The notes under the pieces: generated by a model | What the model was told of the DNA's origin: nothing | What the model saw: the letters and a program-made list of their open reading frames with translations, nothing else | Databases searched by the model: none | Shown here: positions 61,212-64,000 of the stretch, in pieces | Position numbering within the stretch: the first letter of the stretch is position 1 | How the letters are laid out: each line of letters starts with the position of its first letter | Program-made: the position numbers and the translations under genes | Source of the DNA: Corynebacterium glaucum | Lineage (GTDB): Bacteria; Actinomycetota; Actinomycetes; Mycobacteriales; Mycobacteriaceae | Length of the DNA: 64,000 bases | Direction of reading: 5' to 3' | NCBI RefSeq assembly: GCF_002287505.1 | Contig: NZ_CP019688.1 | Span: forward strand, 248,001-312,000

Positions 61212-62290
61212 CAGTTGATCCTCGCTGTGGTTTCAGCGTCGAACAAGTGCAGGAAGTCGCGATCGAAACGCAGGTCGAATGCGTCTCCTGCGGCGATCCG
61301 CAACGTGTTCGGCACGCGGATAATGAAGTCCCCGAGATCATTCAGACCGTCGATTGAAGCGTGTACGTACTTGTCGGAACCGAAGTTCTCGACGTACTCC
61401 GCCGCGGCGCGGGTATCGCCTTGACCATCGCTCACCACCTCAAGATTCTCTGGGCGGATGCCAAGCACAACGCGATTGGACGTCGGCTGCTGTGCAAGGG
61501 GCGGGAGGGGGAGTCGGATGTGTCCAATTGTGATCTCGCTGCCCTCGATCGTGCCCGTCATCATGTTCATCGACGGGGTGCCGATGAACGTGGCGACGAA
61601 CGTATTCGCTGGCGTGCGGTACAGCTCCTCGGGCGAACCAACCTGCTGCATGTCACCGCCTTCGAGCACGGCGATGCGATCGGCCATGGTCATGGCCTCT
61701 GTCTGGTCGTGCGTCACGTACAACATCGTCGTGTTCAGGCGGCGTTGCAGCTGGCTGATTTCCGCGCGGGTGGACACACGAAGTTTGGCGTCCAGGTTGG
61801 ACAGTGGCTCGTCCATCAAGAACACCTGGGGGTCGCGGACGATTGCACGGCCCATGGCCACACGCTGTCGCTGGCCACCGGACAGTGCTTTGGGAAGGCG
61901 TTCAAGATACTGGTCGAGGTCAAGCAAGCGGGATGCTTCTGCGACTCGCTTCTGCTGCTCATCCTTGGATACGTTTTGCATCTTGAGCGCAAAGGCCATG
62001 TTCTCCGCCACAGTCATGTGCGGGTACAGGGCGTACGACTGAAACACCATCGCTACGTCACGCTTGGATGGCGCGAGCGTGGATGCGGGGGTGTCGCCAA
62101 TGTAGATCTCGCCTCCGGTCAGTTTTTCCAAACCGGCCACCATGCGCAGAGTTGTTGATTTGCCAGATCCAGAAGGTCCGACGACGGCTACGAACTCCCC
62201 GTCGCGAATCGCTAGATCCATGTTGTTGATGGTCGGACGGGGGTTACCGGGGTAGTGAAGGGTAGCTTTATCGAAAGTAATAGCTGCCAT
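61211..62290 (-). CDS. ugpC: UgpC/MalK-type ABC ATPase
   Basis: 359 residues. Walker A GPSGSGKSTTLRMVAGLE, signature LSGGQRQRVAMGRAI, Walker B VFLMDEPLSNLD, H-loop YVTHDQTEAMTMAD, and a C-terminal MalK-like regulatory/TOBE domain (about 235-355) with LGIRPENLEV. It energises the two permeases. 17-base gap to the HAD gene upstream. Confidence 0.93.
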   Translation of the reverse strand: MAAITFDKATLHYPGNPRPTINNMDLAIRDGEFVAVVGPSGSGKSTTLRMVAGLEKLTGGEIYIGDTPASTLAPSKRDVAMVFQSYALYPHMTVAENMAFALKMQNVSKDEQQKRVAEASRLLDLDQYLERLPKALSGGQRQRVAMGRAIVRDPQVFLMDEPLSNLDAKLRVSTRAEISQLQRRLNTTMLYVTHDQTEAMTMADRIAVLEGGDMQQVGSPEELYRTPANTFVATFIGTPSMNMMTGTIEGSEITIGHIRLPLPPLAQQPTSNRVVLGIRPENLEVVSDGQGDTRAAAEYVENFGSDKYVHASIDGLNDLGDFIIRVPNTLRIAAGDAFDLRFDRDFLHLFDAETTARIN

Positions 62291-62307
62291 GTGTGATCCC
62301 CTACGAG

Positions 62308-62931
62308 TTAACGTTTGGTAAGAATGCCGAGGGATCGCAGTTCAAAGCGCGCTTGATCTACCGAACGCCACAGGTGCCCGTGCCAACCTGCAGCATGCGC
62401 TCCGACAATGTTCCTCTCTCGGTCATCGAAGAAGTGAATGGTGGAGGGTTCCACATCCGAAAAATGGCTCGCCGCAAGGTCATAGATCGCCCTGTCGGGC
62501 TTCATGAGGCCGTGTTCGGACGAGAAGACGAGGTGGGCGAAGACTGATGCCCAATCGCTTTCCCGAACGCTTTGCGCCATCCGGTGTGGAGCATTGCTCA
62601 AGATTCCGAGTGGCACGCCGGCATCCGCAATCTCGAGTAACAGTTGGTGGGGTTCCCTAGCAATGGTCGAAGCCAGCTCAGCATCCTTAGCTGCCGCGGA
62701 GGCAACCAGAGTTGGATCGGATTCGATTCCTGCACGCTGAAAGACTGGGGGCCAAAATTGTTCATCAGCCGCGCCGAGGTCGTACTCGTCCCGGATCGCC
62801 CAGTAGCTGTCCGTGAATACCTCACGGTCGAACTCGCCCTTCAGGGCAGCCACGTGATCCAATAGCTGCTGCATTCGGGTGCCTTCCGGTACGAGAACTC
62901 CGCCGATGTCGAAAATTACGACTGGTGACAC
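62308..62931 (-). CDS. HAD-superfamily phosphatase (YihX-like)
   Basis: 207 residues from GTG 62931, with GGGAG 8 bases upstream. Motif I VVIFDIGGVLVPE (nucleophile Asp; the second Asp is Gly as in many YihX-type members), motif II GILSNAPHR, Lys in HGLMKPDRAIYDLAA and motif IV HFFDDRERNIVGAHAAG. Probably a cytoplasmic sugar-phosphate or glycerol-phosphate phosphatase. First gene of the uptake operon, directly downstream of the LacI-type site. Confidence 0.87.
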   Translation of the reverse strand: MSPVVIFDIGGVLVPEGTRMQQLLDHVAALKGEFDREVFTDSYWAIRDEYDLGAADEQFWPPVFQRAGIESDPTLVASAAAKDAELASTIAREPHQLLLEIADAGVPLGILSNAPHRMAQSVRESDWASVFAHLVFSSEHGLMKPDRAIYDLAASHFSDVEPSTIHFFDDRERNIVGAHAAGWHGHLWRSVDQARFELRSLGILTKR

Positions 62932-62956
62932 GATGTCTCCCTTTCAACGCCTGTCA

Positions 62957-62972
62957 GTGGGAACGTTCTCAC
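62957..62972. promoter_or_regulatory. LacI-type operator candidate upstream of the uptake operon
   Basis: GTGGGAACGTTCTCAC is a 16-bp near-palindrome centred on CG (inner GAACGTTC perfect), the usual form of LacI-family sites. It lies about 26 bases before the HAD start. A weaker relative, GCGGGAACGATTTCAT, lies at 63028-63043. Confidence 0.6.
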
Positions 62973-63121
62973 CCAACCGCACCCAGGTTTCTCTAAAGTG
63001 AGATTAAGTTAAAATCTAGTTGAACTTGCGGGAACGATTTCATGCAGTACATGGGCACAATCTGAAGTTTTCTGTGCAATCAAGATGGAGAGAATCCACG
63101 GTGGCGGTTTATCCTTTCCGC

Positions 63122-63649
63122 ATGGATAACGAGACGCGCCAGTTTGGTTCTCAGAGCGACGCCCCTGAGCCGCAGCGCAGGCAGCGCCCCAAGCAATACA
63201 TTCCGGAACAGCAGCTCCAAGAGCCGTCTTATAGCGAGCCCCACTATGACGAGCCGTACTATGCGCCGGAGCCTGCCGACTTCGAGCCCGAAAAGCGCGA
63301 CAACGTTCCGGCCATCATCTTTGGTGTGCTGTTCGCGATCGCCGTGGCCGCGGCAACGGTGCTGTTCTTCCTTTGGCGCGGTGCCGCTGCGGAGGCGGAC
63401 AAGCCGCCGGTCACGGTGACGCAGACCGCGACCGAGGTGGTCACCACGACTGAGACCACCACCCGCCGCCCGTCGCTCTTCGGCCGCGACGAGACGACGC
63501 AGGCCCCGGCCCCAGCCCCGGGTGAGCCGACTGTGACGCAGCCGCCGCAAACTCCCGCGCCAGCTCCGGATCTCGAACTCCCGTCAGATGTGCGCGACGC
63601 ACTCGACGAGCTGGTGGGGGAGGCGGAGTCCCTCTTCCCGCAGCAGTAG
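63122..63649 (+). CDS. single-span protein with Thr/Pro-rich outer tail
   Basis: 175 residues from ATG 63122. Cytoplasmic N-terminus with Tyr/Pro/Glu repeats ([18 protein letters not shown]), one span (about 64-84), then an outside Thr/Val- and Pro/Ala-rich region ([37 protein letters not shown]) and an acidic helix at the end ([15 protein letters not shown]). 12 bases before menD. No domain recognised; likely cell-wall spanning. Confidence 0.7.
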   Translation: MDNETRQFGSQSDAPEPQRRQRPKQYIPEQQLQEPSYSEPHYDEPYYAPEPADFEPEKRDNVPAIIFGVLFAIAVAAATVLFFLWRGAAAEADKPPVTVTQTATEVVTTTETTTRRPSLFGRDETTQAPAPAPGEPTVTQPPQTPAPAPDLELPSDVRDALDELVGEAESLFPQQ

Positions 63650-63660
63650 GCTCACAAGGC

Positions 63661-64000
63661 ATGGATTCGCACGCGCTTGCACACAGCCTTGCACACAGTG
63701 TCGTTGACTCGCTCGCCCGCAACGTCACGGATGTGGTGATGAGCCCAGGTTCGCGCAACTCACCGTTGGCTTACGAGTTGCTGGCTCGCACGGATCTGCG
63801 CGTGCACATGCGTATCGACGAACGGTCGGCCGCGTTCACAGCCCTCGGGCTCGCCCGGGTCCAGCGGCGTCACGTGGCTGTGGTGATGACGTCCGGGACA
63901 GCCGTGGCCAACGCGTACCCCGCGCTGATCGAGGCACACATGTCTCACACCCCGCTCGCGGTCGTGAGTGCGGACCGCCCCGAGCGGCTCATTGGCACGG
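63661..64000 (+). CDS. menD: MenD (SEPHCHC synthase), 3' end outside window
   Basis: Starts with ATG 63661 and is open to the right edge (113 codons visible). The translation contains [53 protein letters not shown] and [12 protein letters not shown], the N-terminal ThDP-domain blocks of MenD. The enzyme joins isochorismate and 2-oxoglutarate in menaquinone synthesis. Closes the split men locus of the window. Confidence 0.93.
   Translation, partial: MDSHALAHSLAHSVVDSLARNVTDVVMSPGSRNSPLAYELLARTDLRVHMRIDERSAAFTALGLARVQRRHVAVVMTSGTAVANAYPALIEAHMSHTPLAVVSADRPERLIGT

Noticed and set aside
1..64000. tRNA, rRNA, CRISPR array, insertion sequence or prophage genes
   Set aside because: Looked for by eye; no cloverleaf, repeat-spacer array, transposase or integrase was recognised. 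A small RNA gene could still be missed without a model search.

Overview
This is chromosomal DNA of a Corynebacterium (or very close mycolic-acid actinobacterium). G+C is high. The window carries mycothiol synthesis (mshA), the SenX3-RegX3 pair beside gpmA, the 33-residue actinobacterial ribosomal protein bS22, and the corynebacterial heme cluster running into system II cytochrome c maturation. Many genes have a TANNNT -10 element only 5-8 bases before the start codon, which is typical of corynebacterial leaderless transcripts. The species cannot be named. No rRNA, tRNA, insertion sequence, prophage or CRISPR array was recognised.

Layout. 1-5.1 kb: the end of a type VII (ESX)-like locus: EccD-like channel, a MinD-fold protein without a Walker A, an EspI-like ATPase, two lipoproteins and a small membrane protein. 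5.1-17.2 kb: housekeeping block with mshA, two tandem secreted trypsin-like proteases, gpmA, senX3-regX3, a Ppx/GppA phosphatase, proC, an excisionase-type DNA-binding protein, bS22, a HAD phosphatase and a glutaredoxin-like protein. 17.2-31.7 kb: heme synthesis (hemA, C, D, B, E, Y, L), interrupted by two small membrane proteins and a P-type ATPase that has lost every catalytic signature, plus a DedA protein and a histidine phosphatase. 31.7-35.9 kb: cytochrome c maturation (TlpA-like, CcdA, ResB, CcsA). 35.9-40.4 kb: galE, an XRE regulator, a 5'-nucleotidase-like surface protein and an AEC transporter. 40.4-64 kb: the menaquinone genes menA, menE, menB, menC and menD (cut by the right edge), separated by accessory blocks: an AAA_14/DUF4143 ATPase; a two-component system plus ABC exporter bracketed by two paralogous AAA ATPases; two DUF202 proteins; a DASS symporter; and a LacI-controlled Ugp-type ABC uptake operon with a HAD phosphatase and a 2H-type phosphoesterase.

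How they fit together: heme, cytochrome c maturation and menaquinone genes supply the respiratory chain, and the cytochrome c genes follow the heme genes directly. The accessory blocks carry their own regulators and operator-like palindromes. The most unusual signal belongs to no gene. An 11-mer, GCTTRTCGACG, occurs 27 times exactly in both orientations, in several reading frames, once between genes and once across a stop codon. It is absent from three blocks of 6-10 kb. Other points of interest are the inactive-looking P-type ATPase in the heme cluster, the palindromes over the leaderless promoters of three ATPase genes, a thrice-repeated 15-mer upstream of menB, and the phosphoesterase-containing uptake operon.
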